From Aphis gossypii (Eukaryota > Arthropoda > Insecta > Hemiptera > Aphididae), in the NCBI RefSeq assembly GCF_020184175.1, contig NW_026083115.1, positions 186,001 through 250,000 of the forward strand: a DNA stretch of 64,000 nt. The letters are read 5' to 3'. Under the pieces are notes generated by a model. It made no database searches. It was not told the DNA's origin and worked only from the letters and a program-made list of their open reading frames with translations. A program made the position numbers and the translations under genes. Within the stretch, counting starts at the first letter, position 1. Each line of letters starts with the position of its first letter. Below are positions 1 through 12,842 of the stretch, piece after piece.

Positions 1-91
1 TACTTTATTCGATGTTACCGGTAACGATTTAGTCATATGACTAGCAAGATTTATCTTTTGTAATGGGCTTATATTAAACTTTAATCCCATA

Positions 92-2864
92 TTAAGAACC
101 ATAACGTTTAATATGTAGATTAATTATTAATTTTTCACCTAAATTGTTTATCGGATTATGATCTTGATCAACTAATTGTATAGTTATTAAATCAATATTT
201 GTTTTATTATATTTGTAATATATTAGATTAGTTTGAGATTGAATCAGCTTCGTCTCTATAATCTCAGTAGGGGAAAACTCATAAATTGGATGACTTGGCA
301 TATGGTTGTTGAATGATCCTTGATCTATATTACACAATACAAATACAATAAATGATTCAATTATTTTTTCGGTATCGATTTCTTGGAGCAGTTCGTATTC
401 AATTGCAAGTACTGATAATGAAGATAATTTATCTTGCCTAATAGTCGATCGCTGCCAATTCTTTACCCTCTTTAAAATTGAAAATGATCTTTCGCCTTCG
501 CACGAAGTCCCAAAAATCGATAAATATATTCTGAAAGCAATATTTACATTTGGGAAACTTGTTACCATTTTAGTATTTATTTGTTTTATTAGCATTTCAT
601 TGACAGACATTCCACTTTCTCGAAAACTCTTAAAAATTAAAAATTCATTTACAAATGCAGATTCCAAATCAGTTTTATAGGCTTCAACTAAATTATTTGC
701 CTTTATTTTTATTTCTTCATCTTTCAAATTATCGTTGGTTAAAAAATTAAATCTTTCGTCTAATCTTAAATAAGCTTTTTTTCGTTTTTCCATTTCTACA
801 ATCAATTTGTCAATTATAACATAAAATGTTTGAATTTTGAATTTATCTCTAGCACTCATTTGATCTACAGCATCAATTGCACTACCATCATATACTGAGA
901 CTTTATATTTACGTTTTCTAGATTCTAATTCAGAATAATCCGACAAACCGGAAACTTTTATTTTTGCTTTTTCTTCAAATAAATCAAATTCTTCGGCGCT
1001 TCTCATATTTTTAAAATATGATAGAAGACTATTATAAAGGTTAAGATCTGTATAGATCTCAATACCAGGTGTTTGTAACGATTTGTTTACAATATTAACT
1101 TGTTGTAAAATGTCATTCCAAATAATGGACATGAGAACAGTTTCGAGACGATTAAGTTTTTTAACAAGAGACTTAGCTTCATTAACAGCAGTAGGAGGCT
1201 GTGTTTCTGATAATGAAATATCAATTAATGTTTGACGGATTTCTTCATAATTATGTGACAATGCTTAAGTCGCATCACTTCGAGCAGACCATCTTGTTTC
1301 AGATAGACTTTTTACTACAAAAACAGATTCTTTTATATTTTTTAAAATTATTGACCATCTTTGAGGCGATGCTGATAAAAACGTGTAAATTGATTGAACC
1401 ACACTAAAAAATTTTATGGCTTAAGTACAACATTCAACAGTAACAGATCCTACTAAGTTTAAACTATGAGCGGCACAAGGAACCCACTCTGCTAATTTAT
1501 TTATTTCACGAAAACGAGCTTGAACTCCTGAGTATATTCCACTCATATTACTGGCGTTATCATAAGACTGAGAACGGCATTTTGATATGCCAATATTGTT
1601 ATCGTTGAGCATTTTATTTAATACATCAAAAAGATATTTACCATCATGCTGTTCGATAGGAACAAAACCAAGAAACCTCTCTACGACTTTTCCTCGACCA
1701 ATGGTGGTGTAACGAATAATAATCGTTAATTGATCAATATGCGCTATATCAGGTGTCGAATCAATACTTATACCAAAATATTTTGTTTCTTTTATTTCAG
1801 AAATAATTTTCAAATTTAGAGTAGTAGCTAGAATGTTTATAAACTCGTTGTATATTGTAGATGACATATACGACACTTTTCCTTTACCTGGATTTCCAAA
1901 CTTTTTTATGTGCTCTTCAAGAAAAGGATCAAAATTAGAAAGAAGTTCAAGGCAACCTAAATAATTACCATTTTTTGGACAGCCAAATATTTCCGAATCT
2001 CCTCTAAAAGCTAATCCTCTAGACGATAAAAATTTAATTACTGCTATAACTCGTTTTAAAACTTGAATCCAATACATTTTTTCGTTATTAAATTGATTTA
2101 TTAACTCAATATCTAATTTTTTACATTTTTGAAGGTCTACCAATTTTTTTTATTGAATTAAAATGTTCTTTGGATTGTTCATGAGCTTCCATTTTTACGT
2201 TAATATTTTTCCAATCATCAAAACCACTTTCAAATTGATGCACAAATGTTGATTTCTCACTTATTTGCAAATGACGAAAAATTTTACAAACATAACAATA
2301 CACCGATCCAGTAGATGGTGAATAAATCAACCACTCTCGATTTACACACTCACCATTTCCTAATGCTCGTGAAAAATATTCCTTTCTAAAATATCTTGTT
2401 TTTGTACCAAATTGTCTAGCAGATACAGTTAAATCTGCATCTACATTTTGAATAGGAATATTTTCAGAAAAATAAGAAATTAGATCAGAGTTAACTACCC
2501 AATGTGCGGGATCATTACTAAATTTTAAATGTATTAAGTTGGTTGGATTTGATTTAACTTTATCTGTGATAGATTCAGTTATAGCACTTGTATTTACATT
2601 TAAAGAAGTTGTCAACTTTGGTTCAGTTTTCATAGGCGATAATAACTTATTTTCAATTTTAGATTCCGGTGTAATAATGTTTATCAGTTCATTTTTATTT
2701 AACATTTTAATTTGGTTTGTACTTGTACCTACATTTGAATGATTTTGAGGTGTTATAAATTTACACATGGACCCTATTTGTTTACTGATAGATAAATCAC
2801 GTTTTTCTTTTTTTTTCCTTTTATTAAAACCACTTTCATGCGTCCTTTTGTATCCATCGGACAT
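92..2864 (-). pseudogene. hAT transposase, ZMYM1-like (DUF4371 + hAT dimerization), broken
   Basis: Cut-and-paste transposase of the hAT superfamily. Read on the minus strand, 2864-2121 gives a lysine-rich start and a TTF-type zinc finger (WLIYSPSTGSVYCYVCKIF). 2143-1421 gives the DUF4371 / RNase H-like catalytic part (GISIDSTPD, then YDNASNMSG and CAAHSLNLVG). 1261-92 ends in the hAT dimerization region (GERSFSILKRVKN). The breaks are a frameshift near 2130-2150 and two in-frame TAA codons, at 1421-1423 and 1262-1264. Coding sense continues between those two stops in the same frame (ETRWSARSDA just before the second), so this is one gene and not three. No TIR was identified; the 3' end lies close to the window edge. 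The few lesions suggest a fairly young but inactive copy. Confidence 0.85.
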
Positions 2865-3386
2865 TTTTATATTTCGTACTTCTATTCAAATAATGTAAAC
2901 ATAAACATTAACATTTAAATGAGTAAATAACTCTAAAATAATTTATTATTTTTATTCCATTTATAATTCTAAATTGTATTAAAATCATTATTATTTATAT
3001 TCAAAATTAATGATAATAAATCTAAGTCTAATTCTTAATACTACCACAACCGCTTTTATATTAAACTATTTGGGCGTAGTCTCCAAAATCAACGTACGTT
3101 TCATGGTAAATAGGAAATTCGACTATAAGTTTCCATTTCATGTTTACTATGACCAATTATTTAATTTTAATCTTACCTTGCTAAATTTTATATAACCTTT
3201 CAAATCTGACATTGAAATGTAGAAGTCAATTACATTCTTTTAGATACAAATCACACTTGTTATTGCATTCTATTTTTTCGATTATGAAAAGACGTACCTA
3301 GGTCAATTTCAAATTTTATTCTAGTTTGTGTTTTAGCTGAACTGATTATTTTAGACTTAAGAGGAGGAGGAGTAGAAGTGGTTACA
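2865..3386. other. AT-rich intergenic stretch
   Basis: Lies between the hAT start and the promoter of the next gene. No coding pattern, RNA gene or clear repeat was seen. The short plus-strand open frame at 3010-3195 has low-complexity composition and no recognisable motif. Confidence 0.5.
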
Positions 3387-3420
3387 TATATAAGAGACTC
3401 ATCGATACAGTATATTCAGT
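3387..3420 (+). promoter_or_regulatory. TATA box and initiator of the small four-exon gene
   Basis: TATATAAG at 3387-3394 is followed by an arthropod-type initiator TTCAGT at 3415-3420. The first T of the TATA box and the initiator A (3418) are 31 bases apart, the expected core-promoter spacing. The first ATG downstream, at 3490, leaves a 5' UTR of about 72 bases. The promoter call rests on motif and spacing only. Confidence 0.6.
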
Positions 3421-3489
3421 ATACTTTAACAGATTTTACAATCTAGACTTTTTTAATAAAATTAATTTAATTTTTTAAATAAAAAAAAT

Positions 3490-6320
3490 ATGTCCTGATA
3501 CTCATTTAAAAGCGATGACGAGGAGTGGGTTGTAGTGTCCGAAGTAAGTAAAAAATTTTTTTTTTGTATTACAATATATATAATTTTTTTAATTAAAAGA
3601 CATTTTTTTTAAAAAAAAATTATTAAATATTTTATGAAAAATTGATTTTGTAAACCGTCATCAGCTTATCGTCTATTTTAATTATAGGATAATATTGCAA
3701 CAACATCTCAAAAAAAAGGTACATCGAAAAGGTTAGCTGTAAAACCGGAGAAGAAACCGGTATCGAAAAAGACGAAAAAGGTGAGTTATATAAATTTATG
3801 ACATACTACGAAAACGGTGGCCACAGAAGTCCTAGGATTTGAAGAAAGAAAAAGGGGGAAAAAATGGTTTGATGAACAATGTAAAAAAGCGAATAATGAA
3901 AGAGATATTGCCCGAATAAAAATGCTAAAAGACCCAAGTGAGGAAAATAAGAGAGTACTATCGGCTAGACAAAGGGAAACTAAACAATTGTTTAGAAAAA
4001 AGAAAAGAGCATGGGAAAATTCTAGACTTGAAATAATAGAAAACAGCTATAAAAACAATGTAAGACTTTTTTTTGAAAAGGCGAATAAAATTAAGAATGG
4101 ATTTAAGACAAAAGCAACAATTATAAAGGATGAAGAAGGATTACTAATAACGGATAAAAAAAGGCTGCAAACGAGTTCAGGAACATGTTTGAAACAATGC
4201 TGAACCAACCTACTCAAGTAGAAGTGGAAGAAAACCTCAACACGGTTGAACAGAGATTAGACGAACCCACGTTAGAAGAAGTAGAAAGGGCAGTAAATAT
4301 GTTGAAAAATAGGAAATCACCAGGGGAAGACGCAATTGTTGCAGAACTACTGAAAGAAGGAGGAAAAGAACTAATGACACGACTGAAACGACTAGTAGAT
4401 AATATATGGAAACAAGAAGAAATACCAGTAACATGGCACGTGTCAGTTCTATGCCCGGTTTACAAGAAAGGAGACGCTATGGTTTGCCAGAATTACAGAG
4501 GAATATCCTTACTAAACACTTGTTACAAATTAGTTTCGAACATCATACTGAACCGTATCAAGCCATACACAAGGGAAATAATAGGGGAATATCAGGTAGG
4601 TGTAGGTTTTACGTCAGGGAAATCTACAGTGGATCAAATCATACAATAAAACAAATAGTAGAGAAAAGTCACGAGTTCGACATAGAGGTGCATCTACTAT
4701 TTGTTGATTTCAAACAGGCATATGACTCCGTAAATCGAGGTAGATTATGGAAAGCAATGACCCAACTCGGAATCCCTACAAAATTGGTGAGATTGATAAA
4801 GACATGTGTGCAAAAGTCCAAGTGTATAGTTAAGTTCAACGGAGAAATATCTGAAGATTTCTCAGTTGAAACAAGTCTTAGACAAGGAGATGCAATATCC
4901 CCCACATTATTTAACATAGCCCTAGAATCGGTAGTGAGAGAAGTACTTGATGATGATGTCACGGGCCTAAGAATTAGAGGAGGACACCAAATCACACTAG
5001 CTGCGTATGCTGATGACATAATAATTATGGGAGAAACCGAAGAGGACCTAAAACGGTCGGCAGAAAAACTAATAAGTAAGGGAAAAGAGATTGGACTACA
5101 AGTTAATGAAGGAAAAACGAAATACTTAATAGTATCACGTAGAGAACAAGTACAAAATTCGTTAGTAGTCGGTGGATTTACCTTCGAAAGGGTAACAAAC
5201 TTTAAATACCTGGGAGTAGATGTTAACCAACAAGCAAACAGCCATGATGAGATTAAAAGGAGAATAACTGCAGGAAATAAGAGCTATTTTGCGCTCGTAC
5301 CTATATTTAAATCAAGATAAATCTCCAAAAATACAAAAATAAGACTATATAAAGTACTCATTAGACCTATAGTATTGTATGCTTGTGGAGCATGGGCATC
5401 AACAAAGTCGGACGAGAAAAGATTACTACTATTTGAAAGGAAAATACTGCGAAGAATTTATGGACCCAAAAGAAACGAGGAAAATGTATATGAACGAAGA
5501 ACTAATGCAGAATTAAGGGCAATGTTCAATGAGCCTAACATAGTGGGAATACTTAAAAGCAGACGAATAAGCTGGGCCGGGCATGTATGGAGAGCGGAGG
5601 GCCAAACAGTATATGATGTCACAATGTGGAAACCAAATAAAAAACGACCGATAGGAATGCCAAGACAGCGATGGACAGACCGGGTTAAAGAAGACCTCAA
5701 GCTCCTGGGGATTAGAGAAGAAGAACAACTGGCGAAGAATAGAGAATTGTGGAGAGGTGTAGTAGAAGCGGCGATGGACCTTCAAGGCCCGGAATAAGCA
5801 TAAAAAAAAAAAAAAAAAACTACGAAAAAGTAAAAAAAATATAATTTAATTATTATTTTATAGAGCACTGCTATCTGTTATACAGACAAAATATTGGATT
5901 TAATAACAGATCCAACTATACCAACCAATGCAGAAAACACCTTGAATATAAAAAAGGATGATTGTTCATTAACGGTTAAGACACCTGTAGATAATACGGC
6001 TGTAGATTACTGGACTATAGCACATTATAAATGTGCTAAAATTGCTAATGTTGCTCTGAAAGATAGGTAATAATAATAATAATAATAATAATATATATAT
6101 ATATAACCAAAGTGAAATATTTATAATAAAATTTAATTTAACCTAACCTAACTTTTTTAGATGGAAGCATGCTGAATGCTCACTCAAAATATCTTTAACA
6201 GGACAGCATCCGGATGATTTAACTACAGCCATAGAAATGGTTACGCTCATTCAATCTGTTTTCGACAAAATGATACGACATCCCACCAAGAAGCTTCTCA
6301 GACACAGACCAAAAAAATAA
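3490..6320 (+). CDS. Small basic protein of unknown function, four exons, LINE in intron 2
   Basis: Exon model: 3490-3543, 3688-3780, 5864-6066 and 6161-6320. All donors are GT and all acceptors AG, and the reading frame is continuous across every junction. Exon 1 is acidic (DDEEWVVVSE), exon 2 is lysine-rich, exon 3 contains YWTIAHYKCAKIANVALKDR, and exon 4 ends in a basic tail (KKLLRHRPKK) before TAA. The product would be about 170 residues; I do not recognise the family. The third codon after the first ATG is an in-frame TGA (3496-3498), so either this allele is broken, the sequence has an error, or translation starts elsewhere. Conserved splicing and frame in the other exons suggest a gene under selection until recently. 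AATAAA at 6467-6472 is a plausible polyadenylation signal. Intron 2 would be only 69 bases without the LINE and one copy of its target duplication. Confidence 0.6.
3805..5828 (+). mobile_element. 5'-truncated non-LTR retrotransposon with 10-bp target duplication
   Basis: The insert at 3815-5818 is flanked by the direct repeat ACTACGAAAA at 3805-3814 and 5819-5828 and ends in a run of A. Truncation removed the 5' endonuclease part. It sits in the sense orientation in an intron of the small four-exon gene, close after the donor at 3781. Removing the insert plus one repeat leaves an intron of typical insect length, which supports these boundaries. Confidence 0.85.
3817..5797 (+). pseudogene. LINE reverse transcriptase (RTE/craniofacial-development-protein-2-like), broken
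   Basis: Reverse transcriptase of a non-LTR element. Visible motifs in order are NYRGISLLN, motif A LFVDFKQAYDSVNR, motif B LRQGDAISPTLFNIALES and motif C AYADDIIIMGE. A C-terminal part contains ISWAGHVWRAEG and MPRQRWTDRVKEDL, the usual tail of RT proteins annotated as craniofacial development protein 2-like. Frames change near 4190 and near 4640, and an in-frame TAA lies at 5318-5320. The N-terminal endonuclease is missing. RTE-like clade placement is from the tail signature and is tentative. The catalytic YADD is intact, but the copy cannot make a full protein. Confidence 0.88.
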
Positions 6321-6790
6321 ACTTATAAAATGTATGTAATAGGATATGGTGTTGGATTAATTTTATAATATACTTTAATACAGGTTGAATCACAAATATT
6401 TACTTGCTTTATAACATGCAGAAGAGTTAAAAAAACAAAACAGTCAACTCATTTTTTAAATTATAAATAAAATGTATATTTTTATCAAAATTAGTCTATT
6501 TTTCAATGTGTATGTATTAGAATTTCTTCTTTTTTTATAACAATTTATTTTTTTTTTTTTTTGTAACAAAACATTGTAGGATTACATACAAAAACAATAA
6601 GCACATGCATTTTGAATGAACAAAGTTTGTTAAAATTATTTTAAACACAATTACATCTAAAGAAAACAACTTATTTTAATGCCACAAGGGCCAAGCTTTT
6701 TTCAAAATTAATATTTTGCATACATGTCATATTTTTAATTAAATATCTATATTAAAATTTTTTAATACATAGTTTATTAATTCTAGTAAA
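6321..6790. other. 3' UTR and AT-rich spacer
   Basis: Covers the 3' UTR of the small gene up to the AATAAA signal at 6467-6472, then AT-rich sequence with poly-T runs. Nothing else is supported. Confidence 0.4.
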
Positions 6791-8570
6791 TTTTTTTTAT
6801 GGTTGTAATTCAAAAACTAATCACTGAAAATACTTGAAATTTTCACCAAATGTTAATGTCAGTGGTATCCGTATATAGTTAAATTTTCAAAAAATTTTGA
6901 CTTTTTTTGAGTTATTTATAGACCACTGAAATTTTCGATTTTTTTGAGAAATTTTTTTTAAAGTGTCGATAAAAAATTTTTGGATGACCAAAAAGTTTTG
7001 AAAATTTAATACAAGGTTCCTTATGAGTTGCTTTTAATGTAGCTAAAAAAAATTAAAAATCGTTAGTCACAATTTTTTTTTATAAGCGTTTTTAGTTCAA
7101 ATTTTTACGAAATCTGTCGAAAACGCGAAAATTTGCAAGTAATTTTGAAGTTGAAAAATCATAAAATTGTTTGTGTTCATAACTAAGGATTAAAATTATA
7201 ACACTAAGTTTTCTATAAGTTCTCCTTCAAGTAGCTATAGAGAAAACTCATAACATCATTATAGGAAAAATTTTATGTGCGTTTGAATTTTAAATTTTTA
7301 CGAAATAGCGTAACGACAACGATTTACCGCAAACGATTTTAAATATTTGTTATTATTCAAAAAGTATAAGTCGTAGATACTTGACAATTTTACCAGTAAT
7401 TAAGATTGGCATTTTCTTTACATGATTTAATTTTCAAAATATTTTGAGTTTTTTGAGCTATTTATAGACAACTGAAATTTTCAATTTTTCTGAAAAATTT
7501 TTTTTGAAGTGTCGATAAAATATTTTTAGCCCTATCAAAATACTTGAAAATTGAATACAAAGTTCCTTATAAGTTATTCTTTTATAGTGTTTAAAAAATT
7601 ATAAGAATACATAGGCACAATTTTTTTTATTAGCATTTGAAATACAAATATTGACAAAAATTCGTCAAAACCATGAATATTTGCAAATTATTTTGGAGTT
7701 GAAAATTCATAAAATTTGTTGTGTATATAACTAAGGATTAAAAATACAACACTAAGTTTTCTATAAGTTTCCCTTCAAGTATCTATAGAGAAAACTCATA
7801 ACATCATTATAGATAAAATTTTATGTGCGTTTGAATTTTAAATTTTTACGAAATAGCGTAACGACAACGATTTATCCTCAAACGATTTTAAATATTTGTT
7901 ATTATTCAAAAAGTATAAGTCGTAGATACTTGAAAATTTTACCAGTTATTAAGATTCGCGTTTTCTTTACGTGATTTAATTTTTAAAATATTTTGAATTT
8001 TTTTGAGCTATTTATAGACAACTGAAATTTTCAATTTTTCTGAAAATTGTTTTTTTATGTGTCGATAAAATCTTTTTGGCCCTATCAAAATACTTGAAAA
8101 TGTAATACAAAGTTCCTCATAAGTTATTCTTATAGTGATTATAAAATTATAAGAATACATAGTCACAATTTTTTTTTATTAGCATTTGAAGTTCAAATAT
8201 TAACGAAAATTCGTCAAAACTATGAATACTTGCAAATTATTTTGTAGGTATATTTCATAAAAATTTTTGTATAAGTAGCTAAGAGTTGAAAATTTAATAC
8301 AAGGTTTTTCATAAGTTTAGCTTACAATTATTATAAAAGAACTTAAATTTTGTTGTATTCAGGCCATTAAAATATAAACCACCTTTTTCACCAACCACTA
8401 GAAATTATATCCTAGGCTGACAAATCATCTTCGTTCAGAATCGTTTTTTGTATACAATGATAACTGTCATTGGATTCAAATTTAACACTCCTATAATATA
8501 TAATAATGATCCATACGGCACCTAATGTACAGCAGAGCGGTACTCACTTGCCCGCTTTTTTTTTGTATTA
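6791..8570 (+). repeat. Interspersed repeat with three ~545-bp tandem modules, copy 1
   Basis: The phrase GAGYTATTTATAGACMACTG recurs at 6909, 7455 and 8005, giving periods of 546 and 550. Other landmarks recur in step, for example the CAAAAAGTATAAGTCGTAGA phrase near 7370 and 7910. The right end carries a conserved block, CTTCGTTCAGAATCG near 8430 followed by GTACAGCAGAGCGG and CTTGCCCGC plus a T run at 8530-8570. The same end occurs at 58140-58292 and in fragments elsewhere. No coding capacity is seen. It is probably a non-autonomous element whose superfamily I cannot assign. Confidence 0.8.
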
Positions 8571-8955
8571 TACCGAAATATAATAACTATGTATGCACTG
8601 TTAGTTACTTTCAGGATATATCAACCAGTAAAGTTTGTACTATTTACCTATTATCTAAGTATTGACTACAATATATTATGTCAATATGACAATCATAATT
8701 AAAGAACCGATGTTCTTAATTTAATATTCTCTTATATTCATTTCTATGAGTGTAATAATTTTAAATAAACAGTTACTTAAATAAATAAACAAGTTCACGC
8801 CAATATAGCTGTACATTATTAGACAGATAATAGCATAATGCGTGAATACAAAATCGACTTTTACGGGATCTACGCGCTACAAGAGTCGATAATATAATAA
8901 CAACACACTCCCGGTGCTGTCTTGGCTATGCGTAATAAACACGGGGAAATGGGTG
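8571..8955. other. AT-rich spacer
   Basis: AT-rich sequence between the modular repeat and the GC-richer hAT end. No gene, RNA or duplicated structure was recognised. Confidence 0.4.
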
Positions 8956-9140
8956 GAGCTAAAAGCCACTGCCGCTGCCGGAACTGTGAATAGCGCCATC
9001 TCTGGAGCGTTGCACACGTACATGTTTAGGTACGACGCATAGGCGCAGTTTCAGTTTTTGACTTGGGGGGGCGCTATCCACATATAAATCAAACAGACCC
9101 GTGGGGGGCTCTGCCCCCACACCCCCCACATATATTACTT
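8956..9140 (-). repeat. GC-rich transposon end with G/C-tract hairpin
   Basis: An unusually GC-rich island contains a GGGGGGGC tract near 9065 and the short hairpin GTGGGGGGCTCTGCCCCCAC around 9100-9120. Such G-tract ends are common next to ZMYM1-type hAT coding remnants. Because it lies just downstream of the minus-strand hAT fragment at 9473-10101, I take it as that element's 3' terminal part. The open frame across it is not credible as a gene. Confidence 0.4.
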
Positions 9141-9472
9141 GTACAATATACAACATAATATATTTAGAATTTTTATCAAAACCCCTTTCCTATTATGAAT
9201 TGTTCTCACTACTATAATTTAACTGAAAAATACATATCCCTAAGACCCTAACACACATTTATAATTACTATAGGTAATAAAGAAATAACAAAATTACAAA
9301 ATACTAATAAAAAAATCAATATTGATTTCATTTTCCTCATTTAATCTTAATAAACAGTTTTTTGCTACCTTCATTTCACATTTTATAGCGTCAATATCAA
9401 TGTTCAATAACTCCTAAAAATTATTTAATAGTTTTAAAATATTTAATTCAATATATAACATGAAAATACATT

Positions 9473-10101
9473 TTATTTTTTATAGTTTTTTTCACTTACT
9501 TTATAATGTTCAATAAAACATGTGCTGTCATTAAAATTAAGTTTAAGGAAATTGTCTACTCCAATTGCTATATTCAGGCTTTCTGATGAAAATCTTTTTT
9601 CTAAGTTGGTAACTAGACTGTCAATTATTTGAAAGTAAATTGTTCTCCAGTGATCTTCCATGCCATTTTCCATTTGTTCAGTTTGAATATTTTCAGCACT
9701 AGTGGTAGTTGACAGATAAAAATCATTCAAATAACTGGGTTCTTTTCTTTTTCTTTTTGATCCTTATAATTGATTAATATTATATATATTAATTATATAT
9801 AAAATTCTTTTTGAAATAAAGTAGCATTCGACTATAACTTCCTATTGAGTATAGTTGTAATGTCATATGATTCGGCAAACAATTTTACACTAGACCACAC
9901 ATCAGAAAAAGCAATGTTTGAACGTTTATCTTTTAATGTTTTTATGACACCATTAATGACAGAAACAGCTTTTCCTAGTGTAGAAGATTTTTGCTGTAAC
10001 TGAGTACTTAAAATATTCATTATTTGTAATATGTCTTCCAACACAATAATATGAAATATAAATGAAACTGAATTCAATATTGTCATAATTCCTATATACA
10101 T
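9473..10101 (-). pseudogene. hAT transposase fragment, ZMYM1-like, two exons
   Basis: Middle part of a ZMYM1/DUF4371-type hAT transposase. The upstream exon (10101-9832) reads QKSSTLGKAVSVINGVIKTL and FAESYDITTILNRK. The next exon begins near 9762 with SKRKRKEPSYLNDFYL and continues DHWRTIYFQIIDSLVTNLEK to 9473. Order and spacing match the central region of this family, in which a lysine/arginine stretch precedes SYLNDFYL. The N-terminal zinc finger, the catalytic core and the dimerization domain are absent, so this is a remnant. It points the opposite way to the decayed hAT that follows at 10.5-12.2 kb. Confidence 0.72.
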
Positions 10102-10548
10102 AAAAATGCATTAAGTATACCACATAAATTAATACAAATATTTACAACTTACAAGTTTCAGTTAATAATTTAAAAATGGTTGTGTCTTGTCAACAATGTT
10201 CAAAACAAATCATCGCTCATTCAAATTCGATCGGAAATTTATGAAGTCACTATAAAGTAAGTTTTAATAATTACTAATATATCTCAGTTCGCTTACTTAT
10301 ATTTACAATAATAAAACTTAAAAAATAAGTAAGTAGTTACTATTTATATTAAAAATTGTTACGTATTAACTTTTAATTACCTACTTTGCTACATTTTTAC
10401 ATAGTCACAAGTTATTATTCGAGTTATTATTTGTTTTTCTTAAATGTTGGTTTTTAAAAACTGCTGTAAAACACGTTTACCTATTAGTATTAATAGTATT
10501 ATACTTAATATTTACTAATTTTTAATTTTTTAGCATATACATTTTGGA

Positions 10549-10680
10549 ATGATGAATAAATTAAAATTGTATAAAACAGAAAGGTCCAATAGTTCAAAAA
10601 ACATGTCAACATCCAAACAAACAAAAATATGCCATTCTGCAGATAATTCTGGTTCCAGTAAAAAATGCTCTGAACAAAAG
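10549..10680 (+). other. Possible first exon, serine/lysine-rich
   Basis: Two adjacent ATG codons at 10549 and 10552 open a 44-codon frame (MMNKLKLYKTERSNSSK onward) ending in GAACAAAAG followed by a GTATGA donor at 10681. It may be the first exon of the hAT transposase remnant starting near 11.4 kb. That link is inferred only from order and strand. Confidence 0.35.
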
Positions 10681-11393
10681 GTATGAAACACCTATAGGCT
10701 GTTTTAAATATTATTATATTAACTTAATACTTACCAAGTAGGGCGCTGGTAGATTCTTAATTTATTAATCAGTTAATATTAAAAAAACATTAATTACCTA
10801 TTTTTATTAATTGTATTTTTAATTATCTATACCTAGTTGTACTTGGATATTTGGATATTGTGTTATAATTTAACAATTTTAACGTTGGATCTATTATCTT
10901 GGTTTTCTTGAGTTGTTTTTATGATGGTAGGTAATGTGATAATAACTTAGAAAAATCTGTTTAAATGAACCTTTATGATACAATAGTTAAAATTAAATTA
11001 ACAAATTTAAATAATAAAATAAGTATCTAGGTACTGCTTAAGTGATGTTGAGTGTTATTACTTAATTTATTTTAATACAGACAAGTCACAAGTAGTGTAT
11101 AACAATTTAAGAATTCAAATATATCTAGATCATAAATGTTTGTTAATTCAATTGTATGATTATTTTATTAATTTTGTGTTTTAATAATTATTTTAATATG
11201 GTAGAAAATTTAACCTCTTAACTTATCTAATTTGTAAAAATTTACTACATATTATAACATAATTTTTTAGTGGTCATTTATGCATTTTGTGTAGCCACAT
11301 AGGTACATCTAAAGTCACTTAACTGTTTAATTTATACCAATAATAATACAGATATAAGATTCAAAAAGTAAAAATACATTTTAATTTATAATA

Positions 11394-12243
11394 TTGTTTG
11401 TGTTATTATTTAATATTCTGTTCACACACGTTAACATTATTCTATTTCAACTTGTGAAAAACCATCCTTTAAAAAAAATAATTACTGGCTTGACTAATGA
11501 TGATTTTGTACCGGATAGAAGAATTATTAATAAAGAGCTAGTAACTAAGTATGACTGTTATATAAATCATTTAATAGAAACAATCTCTAAGCAAAAATAC
11601 ATTTGTTTAACAACGGATATTTGAAGTTCACTCAACAAAAGTTATTTAGGGATGGCCATGCACTATATAGAAGAAAGTACGTATCAACGTTTTTCATATG
11701 CTATTGCTAATTTGTCGAAGAATTGAAGGTAGCCATAATTATACGAATATTGCAAAATGTATATCTGATATTTTGACAAGTTATAAAATTGATGTTACAA
11801 AATTATCACACACCGTCACCGACAACGCAACTAATTTTGGTAAAGTATTCCGTATTTATGCTCAATAATTTATTATTGATAGTTGCTTAACCTTAAATGT
11901 CCAAGGTATTAATAAGCTGATAGATGAAATTGATCAAAGTGCTGAAAACATTTCTGAACCAGATTCAGAATTTATGCAAAATTATATGGAAAATGACCCT
12001 GCAGATAATGTAGAAGTAGTAATTAATGTATCTGATATTTTATCAAGTTATGAAGACACTGACAAAGGAAATAATGACAATGAAGATAGTGACATAGTTT
12101 TATCGAATCCTATGACATGTTCTGCGCATACCTTAAATTTAGTAGCTACAACTGATACTACCAAGATTATAGATCTAAATTACAAAAAAATATCAAGATC
12201 TGCCTTTGGTAAACTTACATCATTTAAGCGACAAAACATTTGA
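11394..12243 (+). pseudogene. Decayed hAT transposase, ZBED-like
   Basis: Reads, with several stops and shifts, as the catalytic part of a BED-type hAT transposase. Segments are VKNHPLKKIITGLTNDD, then KYICLTTDI at the first catalytic aspartate, then around 11800 a TVTDNATNFGKVF segment at the second, then an acidic linker and SAHTLNLVATTDT. The first stop falls directly after TTDI at 11622-11624, with coding sense continuing behind it. The C-terminal dimerization domain is not visible, and the sequence after 12245 is AT-rich. It is clearly non-functional. The remnant family is common in insect genomes and in ZBED proteins. Confidence 0.7.
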
Positions 12244-12245
12244 AA

Positions 12246-12726
12246 TGCTAGTATGTGTCAAATCGAACAAAATAAATGATTCATTTTTATTTTAAATTCA
12301 ATTAATTAAATATCAAACTATTGTATATTAAGAAAGTTATTAGTATGAGTGTTATTGCTTTAAATTAAATAAAAATATTTAAATGTTGGTGATAATAATT
12401 TATGTGTAGATTTGTATTAAATAAAATATAAGTGTATGTTTGTATAATAATTATAGTATAATTTAAATAATTTAATATACTAATGTATTTAATATAAAAC
12501 TATAATTATATACCAGGGCACCAAGTAATAAACTAATGACTATATTATTTTTAAAGTTTAATTTTAGTTCAGTAATTGTTTAGTTATCATTTCAGATTTA
12601 AATATAAGGTATAAACTGATTAAAAACTCTCAATATCTAAAAAAAAAAATAGTCTTATAATGTAATGGTTATGATTAAAAGTTATAATTGTTGGATAAGC
12701 AAAAAACAAAAAAAGTGAATATATAG
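12246..12726. other. AT-rich spacer
   Basis: AT-rich sequence between the decayed hAT and the LTR boundary. Nothing coding or structured was found. Confidence 0.4.
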
Positions 12727-12842
12727 TGTGGGAGATATGTGGTCGAGGTACGACGAGTTTCCCCCACGGATATCTCCTGTGTTGTACGGCTCGGCCGTGT
12801 CGTGTGAAAGTAATAAAGACGGTCGGCGTCGTAATGGCCCCC

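Noticed and set aside
3496..3498. Selenocysteine reading of the TGA at codon 3 in the small gene
   Set aside because: No SECIS-like structure was recognised, and aphid-type insects are reported to have reduced selenoprotein use; a null allele or error is simpler.
4237..5785. Several minus-strand open frames (4237-4434, 4669-5019, 5458-5700, 5513-5785)
   Set aside because: They are antisense shadows of the LINE reverse transcriptase; the plus strand has all the RT motifs.
6061..6110. TAA and TA microsatellite as a regulatory element
   Set aside because: Simple-sequence repeat within an intron; nothing suggests function.
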